NCBI GenBank assembly: GCA_963383645.1
Contig: OY726559.1
Location: 126,009,721-126,073,720, forward strand
DNA: 64,000 bases
Reading direction: 5' to 3'
Source of the DNA: Muscardinus avellanarius
Lineage: Eukaryota > Chordata > Mammalia > Rodentia > Gliridae
Shown: positions 1 through 12,046 of the stretch, piece after piece
How positions within the stretch are numbered: the first letter of the stretch is position 1
Layout: each line of letters opens with the position of its first letter
Notes under the pieces: model-generated
What the model saw: the letters and a program-made list of their open reading frames with translations, nothing else
Databases searched by the model: none
Told to the model about the DNA's origin: nothing
Made by a program: the position numbers and the translations under genes

Positions 1-2
1 TA

Positions 3-212
3 AGCTGGGTGTGGTGGAGCATGCTTGTAATCCCCCACCACTTTGGAGGCTGAGACAGGAGGATCGCACAAGTTCGAAGCCAACCTCAGCTACTAAGTGG
101 GCTCTCAGCAACTTAGTGAGACCCTGTTTCCAAATAAAGTATAAAATACGTCTGGGAGTATACCCCGGAAGTAGAAAAGCCCCTGGGTTTCATCCCCCTT
201 AGTGCAAAAAAA
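3..212 (+). repeat. B1-dID SINE, long subfamily, sense
   Basis: B1 head from 'gctgggtgtggtggagcatg', doubled 'cttagtgagac' block, ID-derived tail to 'catccccctt' and an A-rich tail. Confidence 0.85.
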
Positions 213-340
213 AAAAAAAAAAGAAAGAAAGAAATATTTCCTAGGAGTATTTTCTATATTGGGTGATTCCTATTTTATTTTTCATTATCAATAACATGAA
301 CTTCACTGTTTATCAAATGGTTTATGTACCTGTATTTTAG

Positions 341-565
341 AGCCAGGCATGGTGGTGCACGCTTGTAATCTCAGCATTTGGGAGGCTGAGACAGGAAGAT
401 TGAGGTTTGCAGACAGCCTTAGCTACTTAGGGAGGCCCTTTGCAATTCAGTGAGACCCTGTTTCAAAATAAAGAATAGAAAATAGGGCTGGGGGTGTAGC
501 CCGAAGGTAGAATGCCCCTGAGTTCCACCCCCAATGTCACACACACACACACACAAAAAAAAAAC
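341..565 (+). repeat. B1-dID SINE, ID-intact subfamily, sense
   Basis: 'agccaggcatggtggtgcac' head, 'gcagacagcc' middle, and a tail with 'gagttccacccccaatg' followed by (CA)n. Confidence 0.88.
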
Positions 566-1241
566 CCACTATAAAATGGTTTATACATATTTTTCTATGA
601 AATTTTGAGGGGAAAGCTTGTACAGATACAAGCCTAGCTTGTTTTGATCATCCATGTCCCTGAACAAGCTGCTAGGATTTACCTGTGTAAATGACCAAGG
701 AACTCCAAGACAAAAGCATCCAACTAACAAATACTGAGTATCCACTAAAGGCCTAGCACTGGGGCAGGACTGTACAGCAGATACACAGTAGGAAAAACAA
801 AAACAAAACAGTAGCCCATTCTTAAGGTCTCATGAAACGAAGTAATTAGTATTTGACAAGTGTATAAAAAATTAAATCTAAGCACCAGGGGAGCACAATA
901 GTAAAAAGGCTATATTCTGTTAAGGATAGTTAACCATTAGAGAAAGGAAGTAAACCATCCCATCTTTGCCAGTGCGCCAGTTACTCAGGATTACTGGAGG
1001 TCATTGTGCAACCATAAAAGGGAAGTGAACATACCCTTGTATTACATATCGGCAGGGAGTGGCTGCACAGAAAGGTATGACCGTTTATTCTTAAACCAGC
1101 CAGTATAAAAACTGAAATGGAGGATTGTCACTAGGGAAATGACTAATGCACCATTGTGAGGACAGTTTTGGAATTCCTCTCAAGTATTTCCCTCAAAGTC
1201 AAAGCAAATCCTAGTCGCTGAGTTTTGAGGAAAAGCTAGCA
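566..1241. other. Intergenic unique sequence
   Basis: No open frame, RNA gene or recent repeat seen. 700-870 faintly recalls an old L2/L3-type repeat but is not callable. Confidence 0.5.
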
Positions 1242-1368
1242 TGGCTGGGCTCAGTGGCCCAGGCCTGTAATCCTAGCTACTTGGCAAGCTGAGACAGGAG
1301 GATCTCAAGTTCAAGACCAGCCAGGGCAATTTAGGGAGACTGTGTTTCAAATTAGAACATAAAAAGAG
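1242..1368 (+). repeat. B1-like monomer without ID tail, sense
   Basis: 'ggctgggctcagtggcccag' to 'gtgtttcaaattagaacat'. It is followed immediately by a complete composite SINE. Confidence 0.7.
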
Positions 1369-1579
1369 GCCGGGCATGGAGGCGCACGCTTGTAATCCCT
1401 GCGCTTGGGAGGCAGAGACAGGAGGATCACACAGGTTCGAAGCCAGCCGCACTGGCTTAAGTGACCCTGTTTCCAAATTTAAAAAGTATAAAATAGGTCT
1501 GGGAGTGTAGCCCAGAGGTAGAGGTAGAAGGGTGTCCAGGAACCCCAGTACCACCAAAAAAAAAAAAAAAAAAAAAAAA
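1369..1579 (+). repeat. B1-dID SINE, short subfamily, sense
   Basis: Carries the short-subfamily marks 'actggcttaagtgaccc' and 'tccaggaaccccagtaccac' plus poly(A). Confidence 0.9.
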
Positions 1580-2465
1580 GGCTGGGGTAGAGTTCAGTGG
1601 TGGTGTGCTCACTAACAGTCATCCTGAGCTAAGGCTTTGACTAATAGGACAAAGGTTATGGGAAGGCAGAATGCTGCCTGACTGTCCCATGATCTCAGCA
1701 GGTTGCTTTCTAGTTTCAAGGGAATTTGATCATTCTGATATGAGGTCTGAGCAGAAATCTGTTAGTCCAATCAAGTTTTTGGAGTTCCTGCCATTTAAAA
1801 GTAGTTAATTTGGGAGGGAGGATGACAATATTTAAAAAATATAGTGGGGAAATGGAAACCCTGATGATAACATATCTATGAATAATAAATGGGTAAGACC
1901 AACAAAAGAGTACAAAACCAACACTCCCAGGGCAAGGGAACAGCCAGCGTGCTGAGTTTGCAGTGGATGACATCAGACCCCTGAGGTTTCTGTCTAGGTT
2001 CTGTCTAGGGCTGGGGTGTAGCTCGGCAGCCTCTGGCCTCACAAAAACAAAACAAGACCAAACAAGCCAGGATGGTGCAGAGAAGTCTCAGGTACTGGGG
2101 GCAGAGGTGGGAGGCTGGCTTGTGCCAGGAGGATGAGGCCAGCCTGGCACCATGGGAGACTCTAACACAGCTGTATTTCAGTGAAGAGCTGCATTAGCCC
2201 CAGCCCTCCAGATTACTATTTAGTTTGTTAAACTCACGTTTCTTTTTCAAGACTTACAGCAAGTACTCTGAGCATTTAAACATTAACATAAATGCAAAAT
2301 GAATACTGAAGCAGCCTGGGGAGAAGTGTGGCTGTGATAGCTTCTGCCCTTGAGCCTGCGGCCCCACTGCTCCCAGCAGACTGGCTTCTTTTTCAGAGTC
2401 TAAGCTTTAAAAGGTTGGGAGAAAGAGCAAGTAGGTAAAATAGTAGCATTTAAATAGTCAACCGT
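1580..2465. other. Intergenic unique sequence
   Basis: Non-coding. 2010-2175 contains a very degraded B1/ID-like stretch ('gggctggggtgtagctcggc'). No supported gene. Confidence 0.5.
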
Positions 2466-2669
2466 GCCGGGTGTGGTGGCGCACACTTGTAATCCCTCCG
2501 CTTGGGAGGCAGAGACAGGAGGATCGCGCAGGTTCGAAGCCAGCCGTGCTAGCTTAAGAGACCCTGTTTCCAAATAAAAATATTTTAAAAAATGGGTCTG
2601 GGAGTGTAGCCTGGAGGTAGAAGGGTTTCCAGGAACCCCAGTACCACCAAAATAAATAAATAAAATAAA
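2466..2669 (+). repeat. B1-dID SINE, short subfamily, sense
   Basis: Flanked by the direct repeat agtcaacc. Tail is (AAATA)n-like. Confidence 0.9.
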
Positions 2670-2700
2670 AGTCAACCATTATTTATTCATTTATTTATTA

Positions 2701-2841
2701 TTTTTTTTTGGCAGTATTAGGGATGAAACCCAGGAGCATTCCACCTCCAAGCTACACCCCCAGCCCTATTTTTTATTCTTTATTTTGAAATAGGGTCTCA
2801 CTGAGTTACAAAGGGCCTCACTAAGTAACTGAAGCTGGTTG
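2701..2841 (-). repeat. B1-dID SINE, ID-intact subfamily, antisense, 5'-truncated
   Basis: 'attagggatgaaacccagga' to 'gctggttgtc'; the B1 promoter end is missing. Confidence 0.8.
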
Positions 2842-3334
2842 TCAACTGTTATTTTTTAAGCAACTTTTTTGAGCAGGAACCAATCTTTTTCCAGATTCAG
2901 AATCACTACCAAATTATGTAAGAGCAATTTAAATCTCTAAAGAAAACTTTCTGAAAGGAACCCTATTCCACTTAGGTCTGGGGGCTTGGAAGGGGGAGAC
3001 ATCTGACCCACCCATGAGGCTGTGCAGAACATTACCGAATCACTCCTCCCACCTGAGCAGACACAGTGTGTAACCTTCCACCTCATTGGCCTGGCTACAG
3101 TCTTCATAATATGGCAGGCTGATGTGGCACAATAGAAACAGGGTGAGCGGCGTGCCACGTGAGAATGGCCACTGCACCCTTGGGTTTAAGTTGAGAAATA
3201 GCTTCTCTGGACGCCCTCTGGCTTTCCTCCTTTCCAGCCTGTTCTGCTCTTGCCGTCACAGTTGCTCCGTTTTAGCCATACTTTCCCCCACACTTCAACC
3301 ATGTTGCTCACCCCGACTCCCACCTCCCAGTAAC

Positions 3335-3522
3335 AAGGGCTTTTTTGGTAATGAGGATTGAACCCCGGGACATATTCTGCCTCTGAACTACAAACCAGCT
3401 CTTTTTTTAAATTTTGAAACAGGGTCTCAGAGTTGTGCTGAGACTGACCTCTAACCTGTGGTCTTCCTGTCTCAGCCTCCTAAGTACTGGGAAAGCAGGC
3501 GTGTGCCTCCACTCCCAGTTCC
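3335..3522 (-). repeat. B1-dID SINE, antisense, old
   Basis: 'taatgaggattgaaccccgg' through 'gtgtgcctccactcccagtt'. Well diverged. Confidence 0.75.
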
Positions 3523-4804
3523 ATCAACACGCTTTTGACTACTCCCCATGCAAGATAATGGATTCCTCAAGACTTTATCATGTCTTGTAATTTCGAGTAA
3601 AAGACTTCCTCAGGCCCCCGAGACCTCTGATCACAAGTTCTCCCAGGCACTCGGTCCGTGTTTCTTCTGATCCCTTCACACACTGCCCTGGCCAGGCCTC
3701 AGCCTCCGGACGACCTGCTACCGTGTGCTCTGTTTCCACCGCACAATGCTCATCACACTATCCCTCGGCTTGAAAGTTCCTTTGTGGTCTGTCAAGCTCC
3801 TTTCAACTTGTAGCCAAGCGGCATTTCCAATTGATCTGATCTGACAATACTCCACATTTACACAGTGACTGCAGCCTAAAAGGAACTTCTATATGGATTA
3901 TTTATTAGGCGGCTACTATAGGCTGGCAAGGCATTACTATTCTGACTTTACAGATAAAAGACCAAGGCTTGAGGAGAAGAGGAACATGGGCTTAGCACCG
4001 GTGGAGTAGTCAGCCTCGGTGCCCTCCCTCATCCCCATGCTCCCCCGTCCAACAACCCGGCTGGCCACTTCTAAGACTCCATCTGTCACACCTCTCCTCA
4101 CCCGAAGTTGCATCGACAGTGCTAACATTCTGAGGACCATTCTGCAGACGTCCCCACTGCTGGATGGGAATTAATTCTAGCACGGGGCTCCTGGGAGGCA
4201 GAGGTCTGGGCTGACAGCAAACTCAGTACTCCCCTGTATGCAAAATGACAGTTTGGCCTGAGGCAGTCACTAAGTTACACAGTCCTTGCTCCTTAGGAAA
4301 ACTTTGCAGGCACTAGAATGTAGCATTAAAAAGAGCCAAACTGAATTAGGGACTGACCTACCACTTTATTAAGCTTACGTGCACACATGTACACTGTGAC
4401 TTCAATTTACCCCACCACCTTTCTCAACTCAAAAGAAATTAACTTATTGTGCAATTCTAGGAGACCGCGGGCTGAGCTGGACAGAAGCCATTTCTAGTGA
4501 CCATGCGGCTGCTGGGGATTAGAATTCATATCATTTTTGGTGGGGCAGAGGGTAGACCTGCTACTTGTAAAGTGTGTTCAATTATTTATTTTTCACAAGA
4601 GCAAAAGTGTTGTTTACAGACCATGGAGACCCAAGACTAAATAGGTAAACAAAAGAAATTCCATGAGTTACGAGCGGACATAAAATACATTCTATTTCTT
4701 AGTTGTATAGAAATATTAACTTTCTCATTCAATGAAACAAATACTCACTATTATTTATTCTAGATCCCCCTCCCTCCCTTCCTTCCTTCCATCTATTTAT
4801 TTAT
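3523..4804. other. Intergenic unique sequence
   Basis: Mixed composition, partly GC-richer (3600-4250). No coding pattern recognised on either strand; apart from the MIR-like patch at 3890, nothing is callable. Confidence 0.5.
3890..3975 (+). repeat. Possible MIR core fragment
   Basis: 'ggcattactattctgacttt' plus 'acagataaaagaccaaggct' recall the MIR core. Short match. Confidence 0.4.
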
Positions 4805-4966
4805 TTTTGTGGTACTGGGAACTGAACCCAGGGGTATTCTACCCCCAGGAGCCCTTTTTATTATGAAACAGGGTCTAAGTTGGTGAGGCTGGCCTCAAAC
4901 CTGCAATCCTCTTGTCTCAGCCTCCCAAGTACTAGGATTATAGGAATGTACCACTGTATCCACTCA
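4805..4966 (-). repeat. B1-dID SINE, antisense
   Basis: 'tttgtggtactgggaactga' to 'gtaccactgtatccactc'. (CCTT)n and TTTA repeats abut it. Confidence 0.8.
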
Positions 4967-5069
4967 TTTCTCATTTTCTTAAAAAAATTCTAGATTCTTT
5001 ATTATTCAAGATGTTTTCTGATCAGAAAGTATAATTTTAGTGCATTCCAAGGCTGCATGCCTTTTTTTC

Positions 5070-5294
5070 CTCTCCATGCTTGTAATCCCAGAGCTTGGGA
5101 GGCTGAGACAGAAGGATTGCACAGGTTCGAAACCAGCCTCAGCTACTTAGTGAGGCTCTCAGAAACTTAGTGAGACCCTGTTTCCAAATAAAGTATAAAA
5201 TAGGTCTGGGAGTATAGCCCGGAGGTAGAAGGCCCCTGGATTTCATCCCCAGTACCACCATAAATAAATAAATAGATAGATAAATAAATAAATA
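5070..5294 (+). repeat. B1-dID SINE, long subfamily, sense
   Basis: Starts at 'catgcttgtaatcccagagc' (5' end slightly truncated). Tail is (AAATAAATAGAT)-like. Confidence 0.88.
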
Positions 5295-5972
5295 TGACAC
5301 GTTAACATTTTACATATTTATGGAGCACCATATGATGTTTTGATATATGTATACATTGTCTAATATTCAAATCAGACAAGCATATCAGTCACCTTAAGCA
5401 TTTATCACTTCTCTGTGGTGAAAACATTTTTTCTACTGTGCAACAAAATACCAGAACTTATTTCATCTATCTACCTGTAACTCAGTACCTGATTACCAAC
5501 TATTTATCACTTTTAGTTGAAAACTTTAGAGGCAAACATAAATGTGGTCTCATGAAGAAATTATGTAGTCAGCGGAACTGATTACTGGACTAGCATTCTC
5601 TTTTTTATTTGGAGTCCCACGTAACAGGTTAAAACAAGAAACCTTACAGTCCAGTTTCAGCAGTTTAAATTGAGTAGAAGTCTGTTAAAAGACTGGTAGG
5701 TACAGCTGCAGAAGACTGATGTGTACTTGGCACCGCATTGCCTGCGAGTGGAAGCTTCAGGGTTGAATTAAAAAGCAGATATCTTTTCAGTATACCAGTG
5801 ATTGTGATAAGCTTTTTACTGTTGTTGATGTTGCCTAGCAAGAGTTAGACACTACATAATCAGGCCCAGACAAGTTTTGTTGCCAGGTAGTACCTTTAAG
5901 AGGTTTTAAAATACGGGCTTTTCTAAATTGCAAAATCTAACATGAATTTGTCCTACTTTTACTGCTTTTTGG
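5295..5972. other. Intergenic unique sequence
   Basis: AT-rich, no gene. 5300-5480 resembles the old L1-like phrase 'tatgatgttttgatatatgt', also seen at 44810, but is too short to call. Confidence 0.4.
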
Positions 5973-6135
5973 CGGGGGTTAAGTGGGTACTGGGGTTTGA
6001 AGCCAGAATGTTTGTTCTACAGCCCATTTTGAGACAGGGTCTTGTTAAGTGTTCTCCAAGCCAGTCTGGAACTTGCAATCCTGCCTTAGCTCCCAGGTCA
6101 CTGAGATTAGAGGTATGTGCCACCATGTCTGCCCT
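5973..6135 (-). repeat. B1-dID SINE, antisense, old
   Basis: 'gtactggggtttgaagccag' to 'gccaccatgtctgccc'. Internal deletion in the ID part. Confidence 0.7.
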
Positions 6136-6160
6136 TTTGTCTCTTTTTCTAATTTTTAAA

Positions 6161-6345
6161 AATTTTTTTGCTACTGGGGATAAAACCTAGGAGCATTTTA
6201 CTTCTGAGCTAACCCCCCAACCCCCAGCCCTTTTTATTTTGAAACAAAGTCTCACAAAGTTACTGAGACTGGCCTCAAACCTGCAATCTTCCTGTCTCAG
6301 CCTCCCAAGTACTGGGATTATAGACACGTGCCGCCATGTCCAGCC
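6161..6345 (-). repeat. B1-dID SINE, antisense
   Basis: 'ttgctactggggataaaacc' to 'cgccatgtccagcc'. Confidence 0.8.
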
Positions 6346-6457
6346 TTCAATTTTATTTAGAAACAGGACCTCATTAAATTGCCCAGGTTGGCCTAGAACT
6401 CATTATCCTTCTGTTTCAGCCTCCCGAGGAGCTAGGATTACAGCTATATTCTACCAC
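6346..6457 (-). repeat. B1-like monomer, antisense
   Basis: 'gaaacaggacctcattaaat' to 'ggattacagctatattctac'. It lies right after the previous SINE, with no ID part. Confidence 0.65.
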
Positions 6458-6819
6458 ACAAACCAGGTGCATGGTCCTCCCAAACAGATTTTACCAATAA
6501 CTGTCCCTTCAATTTGTATCTTTTTAGAACATCATTTTGCAAGCAGATTTCTCTAAACCTATAAACATAAATAAGATCACACCATTCTGAAAACAAACTG
6601 AAAGCCTTCCTCCTGAGTTCTCCTTCCAGTTCCAATTCTACCTTCATTCTTCCATTCCACAAACTCCTCTGAATAGCCTCTCCCTGCCCCCTGCCTGCCT
6701 TATCACTCAGCCAACCTCAGCCTGAGACCACTGCTGCTTCTCACTCCACTGAATCCTCTAGACTGGGGAATCCAGTGGAAGCTCCCTTAGTCTTCATTCT
6801 CCTTGACTCCCTATGCTGT

Positions 6820-7429
6820 TTTACACTGCGAACAATACCCATAAAATATCTTAAAGTCTCAAGTACTCTTAAATTTATGCAAATGCTACAGAAATAGTGC
6901 ATATATGTATATATTCCTATATACTTTTAATCAAGTCTCCCTAACTGTTAAATCCCTCTGCCCAAATCCTCCAATTTGAAAATAAATTGGATACATACTC
7001 CCTCATGACCAACATATATATTGGTGTTTATTTCCTAAACATGAGATGTGCTCTGACATAATCGCGCGAGAATCAGGAAATTAACATTGACACACTGTTA
7101 TCAACCCATCCTGAGACTCCATTCGAGTTTTGCCAATTGTTCCAATAATGCCCTTTGTGGGACCAAGATCCAAACCAAGAACATGAGTCACATGAGTCTT
7201 CTATATCTGAAACCACCCCACAGTATTTCCCTACTTTTCATGGGAAAGACAGAAATTTTCAAGATTACACTGTTTGTATTTCTCTAGTAGTTCCTGATTT
7301 ATGTCTGTTTGCCAGGATATACCACATAATTGATGTTGTACTCTCGGTACATGTCAAGAAACATATCGTTTATTAACTCATCACTGGTGACATTAATGTC
7401 TATCCCTTGGTTAAAATATTTATTATTTT
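6820..7429 (-). mobile_element. Possible old L1M-type 3' fossil, antisense
   Basis: 'cactgttatcaacccatcct', 'ttccaataatgccctttgtg' and 'ggtgacattaatgtctatcc' recall an old L1M 3' UTR in this order. Called by eye only; the alternative is unique sequence. Confidence 0.4.
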
Positions 7430-7636
7430 ATTTTTGGTGGTACTGGGGATGGAACCCAGAAGCCTTCTACCTCCGGGCTACACTCCCAGACCTATTTTAT
7501 ATTTTATTTGGAAACAGGGTTCGCTAAGTTGCTAAGAGCCTTACTAAATAGCTGAGGCTGGCTTCGAACCTGTGCGATCCTCCTGTCTCAGCCTCCCAAG
7601 CGCGGGGATCACAAGCGTGCGCCACCATGCCTGGCT
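7430..7636 (-). repeat. B1-dID SINE, long subfamily, antisense
   Basis: Close to consensus: 'tggtggtactggggatggaa' to 'gccaccatgcctggct'. Probably young. Confidence 0.9.
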
Positions 7637-8081
7637 TGCCAGGTTTATTTAGCATTAAGTAATTTAACAGGTGTGTTATACTCATTAATAATAAGTAACT
7701 TAAGACTATGTAAGTATTCCCATTTGTCATTACATTTTCACTTAAAACTTTCAACATCTGTTGAGTGCTAAGTAGCTATTGCTCTTCTAGTCCCACCACC
7801 CCATTTATTGGCTGGTATTCTAATGTGGGACAGAATGTTCCCTTCTTCCTCAATTATTTACTCATCTTTATTAGTATGGGCTCATGGAGTCCTATCTTAC
7901 TCAAAGGATTACAAACTCTTACAAGCATTTGATGCTCAAATCTCTAAAACTCGTTTAAGCTAGCTTCTGTGTTCCTCTGGTATGCCCTCATCATTCTTTA
8001 AGTCCATTCTGGTGCAACATATTCCAGATTTACTTTGTATTTTCCCTGACCCAATCTTGGAATCAGTAAATTCTGCAGAGT
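7637..8081. other. Intergenic unique sequence
   Basis: No gene or repeat recognised. Confidence 0.5.
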
Positions 8082-8307
8082 TCTTTTTTTTTTTTTTTTT
8101 TTTTTTGCGGGTCTGGGGATGGAACCCAGGGGCATTTGACCTCCGAGCTACAGTCCCTGCCCTATTTTTTATTCTTTATTTTGAAACCGGGTCTCACTGA
8201 GTTGTAGAGGGCCTCACTAAGTAGCTGAGGCTGTCTACGAATCGCGATCCTCCGGTCTCAGCCTCCCGAATGCTGGGATTACAAGCGTGCGCCACCACGC
8301 CCCGCTC
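8082..8307 (-). repeat. B1-dID SINE, ID-intact subfamily, antisense
   Basis: Poly(T), 'gggtctggggatggaaccca' to 'caccacgccccgct'. Confidence 0.88.
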
Positions 8308-9207
8308 TGAGTCCTCCTTTCTCATAGTGAAGAATGGGATTTAGAAAACAAGATCTGGGCTAGGTGTGCTCATTGTTATAGCCTCTCCACTGCCTCCAGA
8401 CCCTCAGCAGATTAGGAAACATGTACACATGCAACTATAACTGGTGCTCTTTGTGTGTACATTAAGTGCTGAGTTTACCCTGGTACTTCCAATTCCAGTT
8501 CACAGGGTTTATTTTTTGCCTTCCCCTTTCCCAGTATTCTCAGTGTATTTATTTTTTTGATCAGTTGACCTGGTATGCAACCAAAGGTTCAATCCCTAGT
8601 ACCACAAAAAAGAAAAGAAAAAGAAAAACAAAGTAAGATAGCAATTGACTCACAGATTGGATAGTAAAAGACTCCATAGCTTCCTTGCTCTCTCTTGGGG
8701 CTGCCCAAGTAAGCCTGAAGCCATGCTCTGAGGACACTCAAGCAGACCTACGGAGAGGCACATGTGGTGAGGATCTGAGGCTTGCTGCCAGTCACAGGGA
8801 GGAACGAAGGCCTCCACGTGCACCATGTGAGTGAACCTTCTTGGAGGCATGCACATGCTCCAGCTCCTCTTGATTCATGACTGCAGACCTAGCCAATGGT
8901 TTGAATGCAATTTCATAAGGCCTTGAGCTAGAGGCACCCAGCTAAGTTGCACCTGGACTCCTGACATACAGAAATGATGAGGTTATGTTAAGTAGCTAAG
9001 TTTTGGTGTAACTTATTACTCAGAAAATGTGTTAGATAACCAATGTAACATCTAAACCAAACATTTAGAAAGTAGAATGGTTACTTAACTTTCTTCCCAC
9101 TCTAATCACACTTCCATTTTCTCATTGAATAATACCACTACTTAGTATCCTGAATGAAAAATCTAGAAGCAATACAGGACTTATCCTACCAATCACATAA
9201 CCTGTAT
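8308..9207. other. Intergenic unique sequence
   Basis: No gene supported. Contains a short (A)n/AAAAG run near 8607. Confidence 0.5.
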
Positions 9208-9396
9208 TTTTTTTTTTTTTTTTTTTGGTGGTACTGGTGATAGAACCCTTCTACCTCCGGGGTACACTCCAAGACCTATTTTATTTTTTATTTGGAAACA
9301 GGGTCTCTTAAGGCAGTGAGGTTGGCTTCGAACCTGCGTGATCCTCCTGTCTCCGCCTCCCAAGTGCAGGGATTACAAGCATGCACCATCATGCCC
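9208..9396 (-). repeat. B1-dID SINE, short subfamily, antisense
   Basis: 'ggtggtactggtgatagaac', 'ggtctcttaaggcagtgagg' and 'gcaccatcatgccc'. Confidence 0.85.
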
Positions 9397-9407
9397 ATCA
9401 ACCTGTA

Positions 9408-9735
9408 TTGGGGGGGGGGGTACTGGGGATTGAACTCAGGGGGGTTCTACCTCCAACCCTTTTTTTTTTTTTGTGGTACTGGGGGTGGAACCCAGAGGTT
9501 TTCTACCTCCGTGCTATACTCCCAGACCTATTTTATATTTTATTTGGCAACAGGGTCTAAGTTGCTGAGAGCCTCACTAAGTAGCTGAGGCTGGCTTCGA
9601 ATCTGTGCGATCCTCCTGTCTCAGCCTCCCAAGCGCAGGGATTACAAGCGTGCGCCACCATGCCTGGCTACCTCCAACCTTTTTTATTTTGAAACAGGAT
9701 ATTATTAGGTTACTGAGGGTCTAAGTTGCTGAACC
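9408..9735 (-). repeat. Older antisense SINE split by a younger SINE
   Basis: Pieces at 9408-9459 and 9672-9735 belong to one element. The younger insertion at 9460-9671 duplicates ctacctccaacc. Confidence 0.7.
9460..9671 (-). repeat. B1-dID SINE, long subfamily, antisense, nested
   Basis: Nearly intact ('tgtggtactgggggtggaac' to 'gcgccaccatgcctggct'), inserted into an older SINE of the same orientation. Confidence 0.88.
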
Positions 9736-9892
9736 TGATATCCTCCAGGCTCACCTGCCCAAGTAGTTTTTCTTCTAATTGCCGTAAGTCTGGGCCATTA
9801 CTGTTTTTCAAATACAACAACATAACATCTAACTTTTCTCCCTTCCTACAGTCCACCTCCATTGAATTCTCTAGGGCCTTTTCTTTCCTTCT

Positions 9893-10076
9893 GGTACTGG
9901 GGATTGTCCCCCTGGGTGCTCTGCCACTGAACTATATCCCCAGCCCTTTTAAAACATTAAAAAAAATTTTTTTGACACAGGTCTCACCAAGTTTCCCAGG
10001 TTGGCCTGGAACTTGCGGTCCCTTTCCTTGGCCTCATAAGTTGAGGGGATCACAGGCTGGTTTCACCACACCTCCA
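9893..10076 (-). repeat. B1-dID SINE, antisense, old
   Basis: 'ggtactggggattgtccccc' to 'tttcaccacacctcc'. Confidence 0.75.
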
Positions 10077-10084
10077 ACTGCTTT

Positions 10085-10312
10085 CAAACACATTATCTGG
10101 TTGTAGTTTTAATTCCAACACACTGCACAGAACAAAATCCAAACCTTTCAACACGGCACATCTATCCCTGACTTAATAGTTTTCTCTTTCATCTCCCATA
10201 TTCAAAGCCTGTAATCTCTACATTCTTCACCGTCTCACAAGCTGAATTCTCTTTTCTGGAAAGACCTTTCATTCTTCCCTTATAACTTCTACTCATTTCT
10301 GAAAAACTCAGC
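10085..10312 (+). repeat. Possible L2 fragment
   Basis: 'tttctggaaagacctttcat' and 'tctgaaaaactcagctcatg' resemble a degraded L2. Ends at a SINE. Confidence 0.35.
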
Positions 10313-10313
10313 T

Positions 10314-10500
10314 CATGCAGCATGGTGGTAATACTGGTACTTGGGAGTCTGAGACAGGAGGATCCACAAGTTTGAGGCCAGCCTGAGCACGTTAGTGAGA
10401 CCCTGTTGTAAAAAAATAAATAAATAAAACAGGGTTAGGGTATAGCTCAGAGGTAGAGTACTCCTGGGTTCAATTCTCATTATCACCAAAAAAACCCCAA
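10314..10500 (+). repeat. B1-dID SINE, sense
   Basis: 'catgcagcatggtggtaata' to 'caattctcattatcacc' with an A-rich tail. Confidence 0.75.
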
Positions 10501-11059
10501 TAAAACAAAAAAGAACAGAAACAAAAACCCTACAATAACAAAACAACTCCACAAACTCAGCACAAGCTTTATCACAGAAAACTTTAATTATTAAGAGCTG
10601 GTTAGATGACTTCATCAGAGCACTTATAACCTCAACCATTGTTGTGCCCTCCACTAGAATATGTGCTCCTGAGGGAAAACAAACAGCTCTGCTGGTATCT
10701 ATGTACTCACTCATGCACGCACACAACTTGTATGTACAGGCAACTACACGGCAGGCACTATAGGTGCTATTTAATGGTGATCACAACAAATGTGCTAGGT
10801 CCTTTCAGAGATTGCTGTCTATTCAAAGAAGATAGTCAAGTAAACAAGCAAGTCAAAATAAATGAATATTGAAAGGTTTGAAAAACAGTTTTAAGAGGAA
10901 GTTAACAATGGGGGCCTATTTTACATGGTATGGCACACAGTTACAATTACTCACTCACTGAATTAGTTTATTCTCCCAGGTGTCTATTTAAGTTACACCT
11001 TCACCACTGAGGTATAAGTGGACCAGGTTCATCACATCCTGGTATCTTTTATTTTTACT
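10501..11059. other. Intergenic unique sequence
   Basis: AT-rich, no supported gene or repeat. Confidence 0.5.
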
Positions 11060-11385
11060 TTCTCTAGTGCTGCAAGTTGAACCCAGAAGCATTCTACTGC
11101 TGAGCTACATCCCACCCCTATTTTTAATTCTTTTTTTTCTTTAAAAATTTTTTTATTGGTGCATTATATTCATACAGCATATTGGGGTAAAAAACTTGTG
11201 TGTACAAACATATACTCATCGTTGATTTACCCCTACCCAATTCCCACCCCATCCCCTCCCCGTCCCTCCCTCCCTTGCTTGAAACAGAATCTAAGTTGTT
11301 GAGACTGGCCACGAACCGGTAATCCTCCTGTCTCAGCCTACCAAGTGCTGGGATTACAAGTGTGCACCACCATGCCCGATGATAT
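11060..11385 (-). repeat. Antisense SINE split by an L1 3' end
   Basis: Two parts, 11060-11135 (ID part) and 11273-11385 (B1 part, ending 'gcaccaccatgcccga'), with 137 bp of L1-type sequence between. Confidence 0.72.
11136..11272 (-). mobile_element. Truncated L1-type 3' end, same type as the ORF1-only elements
   Basis: Reading the minus strand gives a G-rich tract, then 'gtatgaatataatgcaccaa' and taaa, matching the 3' ends of the copies at 48740 and 58588. It interrupts an antisense SINE (11060-11135 and 11273-11385). Only the last ~130 bp is present, a 5'-truncated insertion. Confidence 0.7.
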
Positions 11386-11404
11386 CTGATTTGTAGAAAT
11401 ATCT

Positions 11405-11545
11405 TTGCAGCAGGACATGGGCACATGCCTGTAATCCCAGTACTAGGGAGACTGTGAGAGAGGACACAGGTTTGAAACCAGCCTCAGCGACACACACAGT
11501 GGGACTATCAGCAACCTACCAAGACCCTGTTTCAGAACAAAAATT
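11405..11545 (+). repeat. B1-like SINE, sense, old
   Basis: 'gcaggacatgggcacatgcc' to 'accctgtttcagaacaaaa'; the ID tail is absent. Confidence 0.7.
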
Positions 11546-11968
11546 ACACACACAAATCTTTGCTAATAATTCTGTGTCACTCCTTGCTTATAAATTCTCC
11601 AATGCTAAAAATCAAGAAAAAGAATATAAGGCATGATCAAGTATGTGTTTAAAAAGGAGGTTACATTAACCACAAGTGGAAATTTAGCTTTATATATTAG
11701 CATTATTCAAATGTATGGCTTAATTTAAAAAGAACCATTTGCAAGATCATACATTTTACTATAAAAAAGTAATGTTAAAAAAATAAAAGCCGTTAAAAAA
11801 AACACACACACAAAAGCTGAGTCTGGCATTCAGAGGTCTGAAGCAATCATTGTCCAGCTTTTTTAAGAGAACAAATTCCAAGGAAATCCCTGCCTCTTTT
11901 GGTTTGAAGCCAAATAATGCATAACTAAAATATTTCTGGGATATGTGACAAAGTTAAAAAAAAGCATT
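11546..11968. other. Intergenic unique sequence
   Basis: AT-rich, nothing callable. Confidence 0.5.
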
Positions 11969-12046
11969 TTACTTTTTTTGGGGGGGGTACTGGGGATTGA
12001 ACCCAGCAGCATTCTACCACTGGACTATATCCCCAGCCCCATTTTC
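11969..12046 (-). repeat. ID-derived SINE tail, antisense, partial
   Basis: 'gggtactggggattgaaccc' to 'gactatatccccagcccc'; truncated at the neighbouring insertion. Confidence 0.7.

Noticed and set aside
9726..10106. 126-codon plus-strand frame
   Set aside because: Mostly an antisense SINE with flanking AT-rich sequence; no known protein.
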